DNA from: Trissonchulus latispiculum
Taxonomy: Eukaryota; Nematoda; Enoplea; Enoplida; Ironidae
Assembly (NCBI GenBank): GCA_030248195.1
Contig: JASAND010030463.1
Location: 1 to 64,000, forward strand
Reading direction: 5' to 3'
DNA: 64,000 bases
Position 1 is the stretch's first letter, and the number at the start of each line of letters is the position of its first letter. Position numbers and translations under genes: made by a program. A model generated the notes under the pieces. It ran no database searches. It saw nothing but the letters and a program-made list of their open reading frames with translations, and was not told the origin of the DNA. Positions 53,394-64,000 of the stretch are shown here, piece by piece.

Positions 53394-53652
53394 CTATCAC
53401 TGAGACAATGTTCATAAGAGATCTAAATAAAAGTGCCACAGAGCCCAGCCAAGCCATAATTACAAAGGCTAAAACCAATAACCGTGCATGTCCTTCTGGA
53501 TCCGGTTTTGTACTGTATAACAAGGCAACCAAAGCTGAATTGGTTATCGCTGATAATCCAGACGTTGTAGCAGATATGAAGAATCCCATTTTCAAAGAAA
53601 GTTGTGGGGTCACATAGGTAATGTTGAGAACTTCGAAAGTATAATTTGCCAT
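53394..53652 (-). CDS. Seven-transmembrane receptor, first exon (TM1-TM2)
   Basis: The ATG at 53652 gives a short N-terminus with two N-glycosylation sites (NYT, NIT), then FFISATTSGLSAITNSALVA (TM1), a loop STKPDPEGHA and RLLVLAFVIMAWLGSVALLF (TM2). The exon ends at a donor (ATAG|GTTAGT) in phase 1. The last exon of a receptor with TM4-TM7 lies on the same strand at 34811-34069 and begins in the same phase. If they belong together, the ~18.6-kb interval includes the Polinton as an intronic insertion and a missing TM3 exon. Confidence 0.5.
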
Positions 53653-54405
53653 TGCAACAGCTCTTTTCAGCTAAACTAGGGTGGAAGTCTAAACAACCGT
53701 TTCCAACTTCCTGAATGCTGAAAATGCCTACTGTAGCTTCCTGTACTTGAAAAATATGACAAATGAGAACTCACTCATTTGATTTTGAAGGTACGTATTC
53801 GAGCTTTGACTAATTAGGTATACAAAACATTCATGCTCAATTAGTGAAGAGACTTCTGTTTCGAGGCACTTGAAGCAGCCATACCGACTGAAAGCGGACT
53901 GTACTGGGGGCATTTACGTAGTATGCCCTGAATTTGTTCGATAAGAGTGATACATTAGCTCGCTAGGGTCTAATTTAAAAGGATAGGTATAAATCTTCGA
54001 AAGCACTTCACAATACCTTAACACAGACTATTCTCTGATTAACATAGGTATGTGGAGGAACACTGACAGGTCCAAAGTAAAACTTCTGATCGACATATGG
54101 CATGAATTTTTACGACAAGTTTTGGAATAAAGTAAATCGATTTATTCAGAGGCTGGGTTTATTAACTTTTGAAAATTTAAAAAAATTGAGAAAAGCTTCT
54201 CAAAACATGACAAAGTTTTTCTAGAATTGTCTAATCTTCGAGTTCAGAGAACCTGAAATTGTAGTAATATGGTTAAGCTGCCTTCTTTCCGTCATGAGTG
54301 GTTCAGAATACCCGTAATAATATTATCAGTCGTCCAATTAAGGCCAAACTACGGGATTTTGCTAAAATTGGGTGTTTTCCAGTTCATCTCCCCGGCCCCA
54401 CTGCT
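53653..54405. other. Gene-free stretch
   Basis: Upstream region of the receptor exon; no gene or named repeat. The last ~25 bases (ctccccggccccactgctaaa) appear to be the outer end of the fold-back family that continues at 62,430. Confidence 0.4.
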
Positions 54406-54410
54406 AAAAC
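54406..54410. repeat. LTR element target-site duplication, left
   Basis: AAAAC precedes the 5' LTR; AAAAC (62430-62434) follows the 3' LTR. If the LTR is taken to end in ...GACA, the duplication would be AAAC (4 bp). Confidence 0.85.
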
Positions 54411-55355
54411 TGTGACAGAGCTAGTCTTGCAGTGATTTAAATTAAACTTGAAAATTGAAAATAAATTAGAAACCTGCAAACTTAGGTAAAAAAGAAATTA
54501 TACTTAGGTACAACAATACGAGTGCATAGCAAACAATACCTAACTAGTAATTAAGATGAAAACTGAACTTAGCTAACTAGCTCTTAACTCAAAGAAATTA
54601 ACCTTAGTCATGAGCAAGCTACATTAGGTAATCAAATTATGTACCAAACTAAATTATTGTAGGACATACGGTAGAGACTTTAATAATTGTCACGTCACTA
54701 ATAAATGTATATGTTCCTTGTATTCTTGTGTTGTGCTAATGTATTAATTATTATTGTCCATGCTTGTGATGTCTCGTAGTTGTTCTGGGGCTATCGTAAT
54801 TTAAAGAGAAGTGTTTGTAAGTCTAAGCAAAATTGGGCTTCCAAATTGGGTTTTCTGGAAAGACTTGGTCTCCTTAGTTTTGACAAAGATAGCTTTTAAG
54901 CAGGAATTGGAAATTGGCTTTAGGCTTGTTGCCTACGTCAATCGTCCAAAAGAAGGAATATTCTAGAAGCTTCTTAGCCCAAAAAGCTAGCAACAAGCGA
55001 GAGTATTTTGTTGGAAAAGCTAAGAGCTGGAAACTTGTAATACCTATGGGAAATTTAGGGAAAGCCTAACTTTAGATTATTCTTGGAATTGGAAACAAAT
55101 TGTAGGTATTACGTAATCGCAATTGTCTTACGGTACATCGGCTTGGAATAGTTTGCTTTTGTGTTATTCATTGGGGTCTTGGTATTTGTGCTGGTGGAGT
55201 CAAGTAGTGTTCAATAAACTGTGTGCTTGCTATATTGTCAAAGTAAAAGATCGTGAAGTGTACCTATTGCCTAAGCTAAGACTCCGATAAGGTTCGTGAA
55301 GATCCACTGCGCTTTAACTCTGCCTGCGCTGGTCGTCGACCCCACGGCCCGCGAC
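54411..55355 (+). repeat. 5' LTR
   Basis: It starts TGTGACAGAGCTAG and ends CGGCCCGCGAC. A late AATAAACTGTG at about 55,213 is a plausible polyadenylation signal. Differences from the 3' LTR are only a few single bases or A-run lengths. Confidence 0.95.
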
Positions 55356-55358
55356 TTT

Positions 55359-55370
55359 TGGTAGCAGAGC
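55359..55370 (+). promoter_or_regulatory. Primer-binding site, initiator tRNA-Met type
   Basis: TGGTAGCAGAGC starts three bases after the LTR and matches the complement of the 3' end of metazoan initiator tRNA-Met over about 11 bases, with partial similarity continuing. Confidence 0.75.
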
Positions 55371-55598
55371 GTGGTTAGTCCGACACGCTTCTGCTTACCA
55401 GAAAAATTTCTGTGATTTACTGGAACTGCTGTGACATTTTTACAAGCGTGGTTAGTCCGAACACGCTTCTGCTTTCCAGAACATTCGTGCACTTCAACTG
55501 GAATTACAGTGACTTTATAAGAGCGTGATTTGTCCGACACGCTGTTGCCTAGCAGAACCCTTCTGCATTGGAATTATTGGAAGCATTGAACTGTGACA
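55368..55598 (+). repeat. Three 77-bp leader repeats with hairpins
   Basis: AGCGTGGTTAGTCCGACACG begins at 55368, 55445 and 55522 (exactly 77 bases apart; the third is more diverged). Each unit starts with a hairpin AGCGTG...CACGCT, followed by a second inverted word around CCAGAA..TTCTG. The first unit overlaps the primer site. Confidence 0.85.
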
Positions 55599-55599
55599 T

Positions 55600-56045
55600 T
55601 TCCGCGCAACGTCTGCGCATTCAGTTTTGGACTTTATTAGTGTTGTCGACCCCTTGCCGCGCACTGTCAGCACAATTAGCTCTGAACTCTGTACTTTGGA
55701 TTTATATACTCGTCCTGCCAGCGTCTTCCTCTTTGAACTTTGAACTCTGGTTAACCTTACCTTACGAACTACGTACCGCGCATTTCCGGCGCCCGAACGA
55801 CTTTTCGAACTTTTGATATCTGACTAGGTTCTTGCCGCGCAACGCTAGCGCAAACCGAACCTAGACATTCAGCAACAAACATTATATTGATTATTGACTC
55901 TATTGGGGTTTTGCCGCGCAACGTTCAGCGCACTTGAACCCTTGAACTTTGACAACTCTTGTGACATTTACTATTACTGTTGGCTTGCCGCGCAACGTTA
56001 GCGCAATTGCCAATTGAACTTTTGCCGCGCACACCGCCTGCGTCC
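55600..56045 (+). repeat. Dispersed CCGCGCAACG..AGCGCA motif, 7 copies
   Basis: Near 55602, 55656, 55776, 55833, 55912, 55986 and 56023 the leader repeats a motif close to TTGCCGCGCAACGTTAGCGC, itself partly palindromic (GCGCaacgttaGCGC), spaced by 37-120 bases of AT-rich filler often containing GAACTTT. Confidence 0.7.
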
Positions 56046-56091
56046 GATACGAACTTTCTGATTAGTAATTGTCTACTTTAGTCGCTGTGGC

Positions 56092-56492
56092 GCGACCAAC
56101 GACATCATTTACTTGGCCGTGGAATTTGTCTTTACCTAACGCTGAATTTACCTAACGCTGAATCAACTCCTCTGCTCCTTCGCGATCCTCGATTACCTCC
56201 GATAGTCTATCCTACCCCGCTCGGCCCTGCTGTTGTGGTTCCTCCGACTGTAGTATCAACCGTTTTCACTTCCGCTTCAACCGATTCCATTACCGCCTTG
56301 CAGGTCTTCACCCGATCTGAAGTCTCATATCCAATCCATCGTCCAACCTATCCGAATCACCGTCCAGTTCTGCCTAGACCGTAGGCTCCAGTCACCCATT
56401 GCCATCACTGTGAGAGATTACTCCGCTTATTCCGCGAAGAACTGCGTCGCCGTCGACCTCGAGTTGAACCTACCGCTGAAACCTCAGTCTGA
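56092..56492 (+). pseudogene. Residual open frame of the LTR element, unknown
   Basis: From 56160 a frame stays open to 56490 except for one TAG at 56382, with a Pro/Val-rich part (PPIVYPTPLGPAVVVPPTVV) and a HCHHCERLLRLFREELRRRR segment after the stop. A 16-bp tandem duplication (ttacctaacgctgaat at 56131-56162) shifts the frame at its start. It may be the remnant of a gag-like N-terminus. Confidence 0.3.
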
Positions 56493-59400
56493 AGGTTGGT
56501 AATATTGTGTAACAATATATTGTGTACTTAGAATTTCTGAGTTTGTCTTAATTGATGTTGATGGTAGTTAAATAACTCTGCATCTATAAACAAATTAGTC
56601 GTTATCGTAAGCTTGTAACTGTATAATCTGAACATATAACGTGATCTCAGTATGGCTGGTACGGATGCTAAAAGTGAGAGTGATGACGATATGTTGGCTG
56701 AATCTAACCCAGATTTTGAACGTTTAGAAAGGCATTCACGTGCCATAAAGTTGCACGCAAAAATGTTAGAGGAGTTAAGGAATGCTGGTCCGCTTCCGCT
56801 CATTTCAGAATTCTTAACACAAAACATATATTTTAAGTTAAGTTGTTAGGCTTTGGCTCCTGGCCATAGCAAGTTTTATTTTTAATTGGTTTTGGCTAAA
56901 TTTATGAAAAGAGATTCAGCACATTAATTCCACGTAATGGTCCCAGTTTTAAAGAACTTTAACTAGTTGTAGCAAACTCCAAAAGATTTTTACTTCTGTA
57001 ATTCCGAAAGTGCTTTACACCTCCTATAAGTTCGTGGCTACTTTTTTCAAATTTTAGCATCTGTATTTATTTGGAAGTTACTGTACCATCGATTGCGATC
57101 CAATTGCGATGATCAAAGCCAGACAATACACTCTGAGCCAGTTTTCAATTTTTCAATCTTTTGCATTTTAAAATCTGAGCTTTGCGCCTTAATGGCTTGA
57201 GTTTTAATTTAATCAAAGAAAACAAATGCCCGTCTGTTCATGCTTTGGAATAATATAAACCCTATAGCCCAACTCGAAAAAAATAAGTCAAAGTAAATTG
57301 TTAAAATTAACCGCAATGCATATTGGAAGACAAGTCGTCAAACAATTGATGATTCTGGCTTCTGAATATTTCGGAGTTCTGATTTCGGATTTTGATTTTC
57401 CTTGCGATTACACAAACACAAACTTTTTACGGAAACAATTAGCTAATAACTATTTGGGAGACCCGCCTTCCAGGCCTGTGCTAAGTCTACAATTACGTAA
57501 TAACTAATAATTGTTGACAATACTTTCGCACTTCTTTCCTGGCATGATGACTTTGTTCTTAAGTTGTCTGAAAATCTTATTTCATTAGGATATATTGCAG
57601 AAATTATTACATATTGCGGAACTGGTTTTCCGTTGACATTGACTTGTTTTATTCGGAAACTTAGCGACACTTTCAAATTATTAAACAAATGGTTACATTA
57701 TTCTCTGTCGTAAAACTCCAAGTTTAGGGAATAGAAAAATTGTTGTACACTTAATTTAAACTTTATTGGGAAAATAATTTTTTGCAGATATACGAGCCTT
57801 ACAAATTACCATCTTGTAGAGTGATCAGTTGTAATCAGATAAAACAAACTACTTCGCGCAAGAAGGCATCTTTCCTGGAATCTCCTGATCCGCAGTTGGT
57901 TTACTTTTAACATTGACTCATTCTACTTCGGAAATTTTGTTTTGGACGTTTGAATTGATAAACAACTAATTTCTTCATTCTCTAATTCCGAAATTGGCGA
58001 ATTTCAAAATTTTCTGTATTTGATTGCAAATTTTCTTCGATTCCACCCTGCTCGGTTTGGTGTTTTCCCGCGATAACTTTATAACTTTATAAATTTATAT
58101 AAATATATAAATATAACTTTCCTTCAATTTTTCAATTTGAGCAAGTCTGGGGAGAAATAAACTTTGCTTATCCCATATTAAAACGTACCAGCTGGTGATG
58201 GCTCATTCATTCCTGGCATTGCGAAATCAGTAACATTCTGGAATAAGTGTCATTTTGAAGTAAAACCTGAAATAGTTAATGGACTAATTTTGCTCGGCCA
58301 AGCGTCACTCGAATTCAGCTCTTGAGAAGTCGCAGTCCGCATTAGTCGAAATCGCAGCATTGTAGTTTAGCCAATGTAATTTGTGACTGTACTTAGTTAA
58401 CTCAATCGATAAACTACTGGAAGGTTATTTCCAAATTACCGATTGCTTACACTTAACGTGCTGGTATCCTTTCGGGTGCTTTTGACTTATACGGTTTTAA
58501 TCCTTTGCGTAACTGGCTGTAACTTGCGAAATAACCTATTTCCGTGCTCTTTGGCATTCTGGGACCAGTCATAAGAAAGTTTGGTTTTTAGCCTTAGGCT
58601 CTCAATAGGTAGACGAGACACCGGATTGATTGTTACGTCTGGAAAGAAGGCACGAAACTAAACAATTTTTGCTTTTCCAATATTTGAGGTATCTCCAATA
58701 GTTAAGTCTGTAGAAGCAAAAAGCCATTTGGAGGGTTAAAAAATGGCCATTTTCGAGGAAATCAGTTTTTTCAAAATTACTGCCAAATCTTACGAACATG
58801 TTTGGTCCATTTGTACTCAATCGAAACAGCGTCCAAATGCATATTTTTGAAACCCTATTAGCCGGACTTTATTGCTTTCAGCTAGAGATTTGTCCAAAAA
58901 ACCAATTTGGCAAAACTTCGGTTATATTGTTTTAAACATCAATTTCTCAAAACCTACTTGACAGGTTCCGGAGATTTTGGCAGAGTGGAAAGTCGTATAT
59001 TGCGGAGGGACGTTTTTCTTGGTTTTAGCTAAAACCTTCCCAGTTTCGAGATAAATTCGAGCAAAGTTTAAAAATTTAGTGTCTCTGTGCATTTTGCGAA
59101 TTTTCGCACCAGTTAAGTACCACTGAGCGAAACCCAAAAAACGTCCCACAGCCCATGTCCTCTGTATGATAGCGCGAAAAGAAATTTTGGCTGGTTCCGC
59201 AGTTATGTGAAATCGACGTTCAAATATTTTTTGGTCTATATTTCGCTGTTATGTCGGAAAAGTTTTGCTAATTTTTTTTGCTAATTTTACTAATTTTGTA
59301 AGCTCAGGGAATGTCCTGATTATAAGCTTTGAAACGGTGTATAAAGTTCTTTCCAACTCCCAAAATTTATAGCTTTTTAAATGACCACAAAAGCATTGAA

Positions 59401-61469
59401 CAAAAGGATACCACCACCTTAAGTCCCCTCGTTTATCTAGGCGCACCTGCCAGCTAATTCACTAAATTTCTGCTTCGAACACGACCTTATGAGAATTTGT
59501 CAATTTCTAAATTGTTATTAATTTCAACAATTTTATTCGTTGTGCTAACCATACTTGCCACGATTGAGATTATACGGCATGCATTTTCAATTTTATTAAC
59601 TACTTCAGTTCGATTCGAAATTCCCTCCCAGCTGCAGCAGAAACTCCTTTTGGGTTTTAGTTTTAATTTTACAGCACTTGTAATAGCCGAAATAGCCTGT
59701 AGAAGTCATTTTTCTTGAAGCCTAAACCTAAGCCTAAACCGGTTGTTTACCCCATGTTCACAAATTGTTTTCGTGTTGTCGCCTTTTCAATTCAGGCAGT
59801 CGTACTTTATTTGGCTGTAACAAGTTAATTCTATGCTTCAAATTTCAGATATAAATTTATTGCTGAACTAAAAAAATTATCTAAATTCCAACATTTCAAT
59901 GTTCACTGCAGATACTCGAACCAACGGTACTTTAAACGAATTAACTTATCCTTTTCACCTTAACTTACACTTAACATAGTCGTCTGAGAGCAAATCCTTT
60001 AGTGTGAAGTAATCTTTGCACTACGGCTGTTTCTGGCTCAGACTGATTTCATGGAGCGAAAATGGTGAAGTTTCTTTCTAACATTTCTTTATTATTTATT
60101 GAAAAACTGCTGCGTTGAGTTGAGTTATGAGTTGAGTTACGAAGAAGAGTTGCTAGTAGTTTGCCGATAGACACATACAATAAAGTCATCTCATTGAAGC
60201 CATAAATGGAAAATTGCCGCGGCGCCGTCGTCTTTATCTATTTCCAAATTAAATGCATTATATGTAGACTCCTGACAGAAATTATACAAAGTTAGTTTAC
60301 TCCATTTCTTCACTACATATGTATCAAGCTCTTGGTGAAACAACAATTGCGCAAAATCCGTGATCATGAAACTTTTGCACAAAGTTAAATTAAAAGCTGC
60401 GAAATTTAATTGCTCGAACACATAATCTGAAATGACCTGAATTCCAGTTGCAGCCCTCAATTCAACCCATTTTACCTGCCAATTTATTCTCTACGTAATT
60501 TTGCTGTTTTCTACGGTTTCGTTTGCTATTACGGAAGGAAACCCAATTCAAATTAGTATATGCGTTGCCTGACCAAATTATTTTGACGTCCATTTTTCGA
60601 GTCCGGAAAAAACTTATTAAAGCTCAAAAGATTAAAGCTCTCATTTCTCAAAAGCTCAAATAAAACAGTTATTTCCTTGTAGGGTTTATAATTACACCAA
60701 AGCTGGACTTATTTTTGCTGCAATGTTTTTGCATTAGAGTCTCCATTTTGGATTTTGCAACCCCTCAACTCATCAACTCAGTCTTTACTAAAGTGTTTCC
60801 TCCAATATATCTGTCAAATTGGAATTTCCTGAAAGCACAGGATTCCTGAATAAAATTAGGTCTTCAACTACATCAATCTTACCTTGTGGGTAAATAATAA
60901 AGCAACACCTTCAATCTTACCTTGTGGGTAAATAATAAAGCAACACCTGCGGTAAACAAGCAATTTTAAGTAATCATACTGTACAACAGTTACTACACTG
61001 TCGACACATATAGGAACGCTCATTCTCCACACATTGAATTTCGACTTATAACGTAACACCGAACTTTCATGAATAAGGTAATTCCTTAACCTTGAAAGTA
61101 GCAACTTTCGAATGAAAACTATTACACACTGTCCTGGAATCATCTTTATTACATACGTTTCACCACATGCTGTGATTTAGACATAGTTTCCGTTGCAACC
61201 ATTCCAAACATTCGCAAGCAAACAATTACAGTAAATCATCACTATTACTATTGCAAAACAAATTCTTTTTTCACACATTCCCATATTTTTCGTTACACCC
61301 ACAAACAGTATTTGAATAAGGCTTGTAAAGACTCTTCCTGTTCCATTAGCGCCGACCAACTGGATGTCATCAGCTTTGATTTTCTGTTTATCGCTACTTT
61401 TTGCCTGCACGCATTCTCCACGTACTACGGAGCTGCGCTTCCTTTTCAAATTGGAGGACCAATTTTCGC
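56493..61469. other. Non-coding interior of the LTR element
   Basis: About 5 kb of AT-rich sequence. No gag, protease, RT, RNase H or integrase motif could be found in any frame. A perfect 2-copy tandem repeat of about 41 bp (tcaatcttaccttgtgggta...) lies at 60,873-60,950. Confidence 0.6.
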
Positions 61470-61481
61470 GAGGGAGGGAGA
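61470..61481 (+). promoter_or_regulatory. Polypurine tract
   Basis: GAGGGAGGGAGA lies two bases upstream of the 3' LTR, the expected plus-strand primer. Confidence 0.85.
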
Positions 61482-61483
61482 TA

Positions 61484-62429
61484 TGTGACAGAGCTAGTCT
61501 TGCAGTGATTTAAATTAAACTTGAAAATTGAAAATAAATTAGAAACCTGCAAACTTAGGTAAAAAAAAGAAATTATACTTAGGTACAACAATACGAGTGC
61601 ATAGCAAACAATACCTAACTAGTAATTAAGATGAAAACTGAACTTAGCTAACTAGCTCTTAACTCAAAGAAATTAACCTTAGTCATGAGCAAGCTACATT
61701 AGGTAATCAAATTATGTACCAAACTAAATTATTATAGGACATACGGTAGAGACTTTAATAATTGTCACGTCACTAATAAATGTATATGTTCCTTGTATTC
61801 TTGTGTTGTGCTAATGTATTAATTATTATTGTCCATGCTTGTGATGTCTCGTAGTTGTTCTGGGGCTATCGTAATTTAAAGAGAAGTGTTTGTAAGTCTA
61901 AGCAAAATTGGGCTTCCAAATTGGGTTTTCTGGAAAGACTTGGTCTCCTTAGTTTTGACAAAGATAGCTTTTAAGCAGGAATTGGAAATTGGCTTTAGGC
62001 TTGTTGCCTACGTCAATCGTCCAAAAGAAGGAATATTCTAGAAGCTTCTTAGCCCAAAAGCTAGCAACAAGCGAGAGTATTTTGTTGGAAAAGCTAAGAG
62101 CTGGAAACTTGTAATACCTATGGGAAATTTAGGGAAAGCCTAACTTTAGATTATTCTTGGAATTGGAAACAAATTGTAGGTATTACGTAATCGCAATTGT
62201 CTTACGGTACATCGGCTTGGAATAGTTTGCTTTTGTGTTATTCATTGGGGTCTTGGTATTTGTGCTGGTGGAGTCAAGTAGTGTTCAATAAACTGTGTGC
62301 TTGCTATATTGTCAAAGTAAAAGATCGTGAAGTGTACCTATTGCCTAAGCTAAGACTCCGATAAGGTTCGTGAAGATCCACTGCGCTTTAACTCTGCCTG
62401 CGCTGGTCGTCGACCCCACGGCCCGCGAC
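61484..62429 (+). repeat. 3' LTR
   Basis: Near-identical copy of 54411-55355; followed by the AAAAC target duplication. Confidence 0.95.
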
Positions 62430-62960
62430 AAAACTTTACGAGTTTGACCAATCGAGCAGAAATTTGGTATGCATTTGTTTTCGACCACGCTGAGTTCAAA
62501 TATCGCAAATGTTTTCTATTTTGGAAAATTCGATTCGATTTTTTCCATTAGAAAAGGCAAGGGGAACCGCAAAATTTTTTCTTAGACTTTGCTGATAGGT
62601 TGTATATGGTGATATTCTGGGCCGCAGAACACGAGTCTGAAGTCAGTTTCGATTCAGCTTTTCGTTAGCTTAATATGAGCTTTTGTTGTAAGCTTAACTT
62701 GTAAGCTTATAAGTAGCTAACGAAAAACCGAATCGAAAACCAGACTTCAGATTGGCGTTCAGCGACCCAAAAAACCTCTATAAACAACTTTTGGGCAAAA
62801 TCAAAGACAAAAAATGTTTTGGCTCCCCTTTGTCTTTTTTTGCGAATCGAAAAAATCGAATCTCGCGTAGCGAGGTCGCAAACATATCCATACCTAATTT
62901 TAGCTGATTCTTCAAATTTTAAAAATCTGAGCACGGGGGGTAATCTGGAAAAGACCCACA
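62430..62960. repeat. Fold-back family copy hit by the LTR element
   Basis: It shares the family layout of 3352-3952: ttcgaccacgctgagttcaa, aggggaacc.caaaatttttt, gcttttcgttagct and the inverted counterparts (agctaacgaaaa, tttttgcgaatcgaaaa, ggggggtaatctgg). Its left end is displaced to before 54,406 by the LTR retrotransposon. Confidence 0.7.
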
Positions 62961-63130
62961 AAATTTATTTCTGACGAAATCGGTGCAATTTGACATCAAA
63001 TGCCATAAAACCATGTTTTTATGCGCTATAATACTTAAACTGTAGATATTAGGCAAATTGCTAAAATTTCAAAATTAACCTATTTTTATGTACTGAGCAT
63101 ATAAATTTTGAAAGTTCAATTTGCTCTGTA

Positions 63131-63820
63131 TTTAAACAAGAGTACATAATAGAATAAGAGTATGAAACTCTTACGCTACTATGTACTAAACATGCTGGAC
63201 ATGCTCGGGTCGCTAACTCGGGACCCCCCCCCCCCGAAAGTCTCGGGGGGGGGTCCCACCCTACACTAATTACATGCTTTCATAAAAGTGTGTGTCTGCT
63301 CGCTGATTCGCTAATTAGCTTAGGCTTACGATAGGCATTTTATTAGTAATTTTTAATTAATTAATTATAACTTTAATTAGGTTAATGTAATTAAAAAAAC
63401 TAATTCGACAACTTTGTAGCATTTTTTCTGCTCTTTCCAACGATATAAAAATTGTTGCAGACTACGTTCCTACGAATTTTTGTCTTGTGCAACAATTTTT
63501 ATATCGTTGGAAAGAGCAGAAAAAATGCTACAAAGTTGTTGAATTAGTTTTTTTAATTACATTAACCTAATTAAAGTTATAATTAATTAATTAAAAATTA
63601 CTAATAAAATGCCTATCGTAAGCCTAAGCTAATTAGCGAATCAGCGAGCAGACACACACTTATATGAAAGCAGCATGTAATTAGTGTAGGGTGGGACCCC
63701 CCCGAGACTTTCAGGGGGGGGGGGGGTCCCGAGTTAGCGACCCGAGCATGTCCAGCATGTTTAGTACATAGTAGCGTAAGAGTTTCATACTCTTATTCTA
63801 TTATGTACTCTTGATTTAAA
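63131..63820. repeat. Near-perfect 690-bp palindrome
   Basis: Arms 63131-63459 and 63488-63820 are inverted copies with only a few differences (mostly in the C/G runs), separated by a 28-base loop (63460-63487). The inner ends are gttgca/tgcaac; the outer ends are tttaaacaagagtacataat and attatgtactcttgatttaa. There is no coding. A C/G homopolymer block (ggacccccccc) lies in each arm. Confidence 0.93.
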
Positions 63821-64000
63821 TAGCAGCACTTTTTGATGCAGGCGTATTTCGAATGGCACAGTCAAAATTGTTATAAACGCGCTTCTTGCGAGAGTTCTGT
63901 ATCTTTTGACCGTCAATACCATGCTCTATGTTTATATGTCCCGTACTCCCCCCCATCACATTTCGGGGGTCGAGTCGACCACCAAATTTCCGAAGTGTAC
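63821..64000. other. Gene-free end of window
   Basis: No gene, repeat family or RNA is seen in this last stretch. Confidence 0.4.

Larger units (their letters stand above)
54411..62429 (+). mobile_element. Non-coding LTR retrotransposon (LARD-like), ~8 kb
   Basis: Two nearly identical LTRs (945/946 bp), a target duplication, a primer site matching initiator tRNA-Met and a purine tract define a complete LTR element. The ~6.1-kb interior has no gag or pol. Only short unrelated frames occur, for example 56652-56849 (MAGTDAKSESDDDMLAES) and 59497-59718 (hydrophobic), without recognised domains. It must have moved with proteins from another element. Confidence 0.9.

Noticed and set aside
55271..55816. 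Proteins in the leader of the LTR element
   Set aside because: They derive from the 77-bp repeats and the LTR end and have no independent support.

Overview
The window reads as nuclear DNA of an invertebrate animal. It has spliceosomal splice sites, an intron-split seven-transmembrane receptor, almost every class of eukaryotic transposon (Gypsy, BEL/Pao, a second LTR family, LINE, MITEs, Polinton/Maverick), many microsatellites and large palindromes. It has no operons of bacterial type. The species cannot be fixed; a sponge or cnidarian would fit, but that is a guess.

Layout. 1-10,060: gene-poor and repeat-rich, with a 34-bp minisatellite, a long (TA)n tract, several fold-back palindromes of one family, and from about 6.9 to 9.0 kb a cluster of small hairpins whose stems differ but keep pairing. 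10,063-20,040 (minus strand): a degenerate Gypsy element with a tRNA-Arg type primer site, gag, protease, RT, RNase H and integrase broken by frameshifts, followed in the env position by two mutually related proteins of unknown function. 20,806-21,462: a palindrome. About 21,460-30,100 (plus strand): a decayed BEL/Pao element whose pol is split by roughly 4.9 kb of unrecognised DNA that holds two inverted copies of one unknown coding region, each hit by its own MITE. 31,690-31,975: the 3' end of a LINE. 34,069-53,652 (minus strand): the first and last exons of a receptor gene on either side of a Polinton.

38,862-52,401 is the most interesting part: a 13.54-kb Polinton-like endogenous virus with 1,770-bp inverted repeats and a perfect 6-bp target duplication (TTCTAG). 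It has a retroviral-type integrase with chromodomain (frameshifted), packaging ATPase, adenain-type protease, a capsid candidate, a tandem pair of related structural proteins (one with a nonsense codon) and small virion-like proteins. There is no room for a protein-primed DNA polymerase. It also encodes a TATA-binding-protein homologue, and a CARD (death-fold) protein at its right end. Both inverted repeats carry the same start codon, first four-codon exon and splice donor. Each copy is spliced, in inference, to a different unique second exon at its own end. Short TATA-like ATAAAAAC motifs lie just upstream of several internal genes.

54,411-62,429: an LTR retrotransposon with nearly identical 945-bp LTRs, a tRNA-iMet primer site and a purine tract, but an interior with essentially no coding capacity, so it looks like a recently moved non-autonomous element. 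It sits inside a copy of the palindromic family (62,430-62,960). The window closes with a 690-bp near-perfect palindrome (63,131-63,820).
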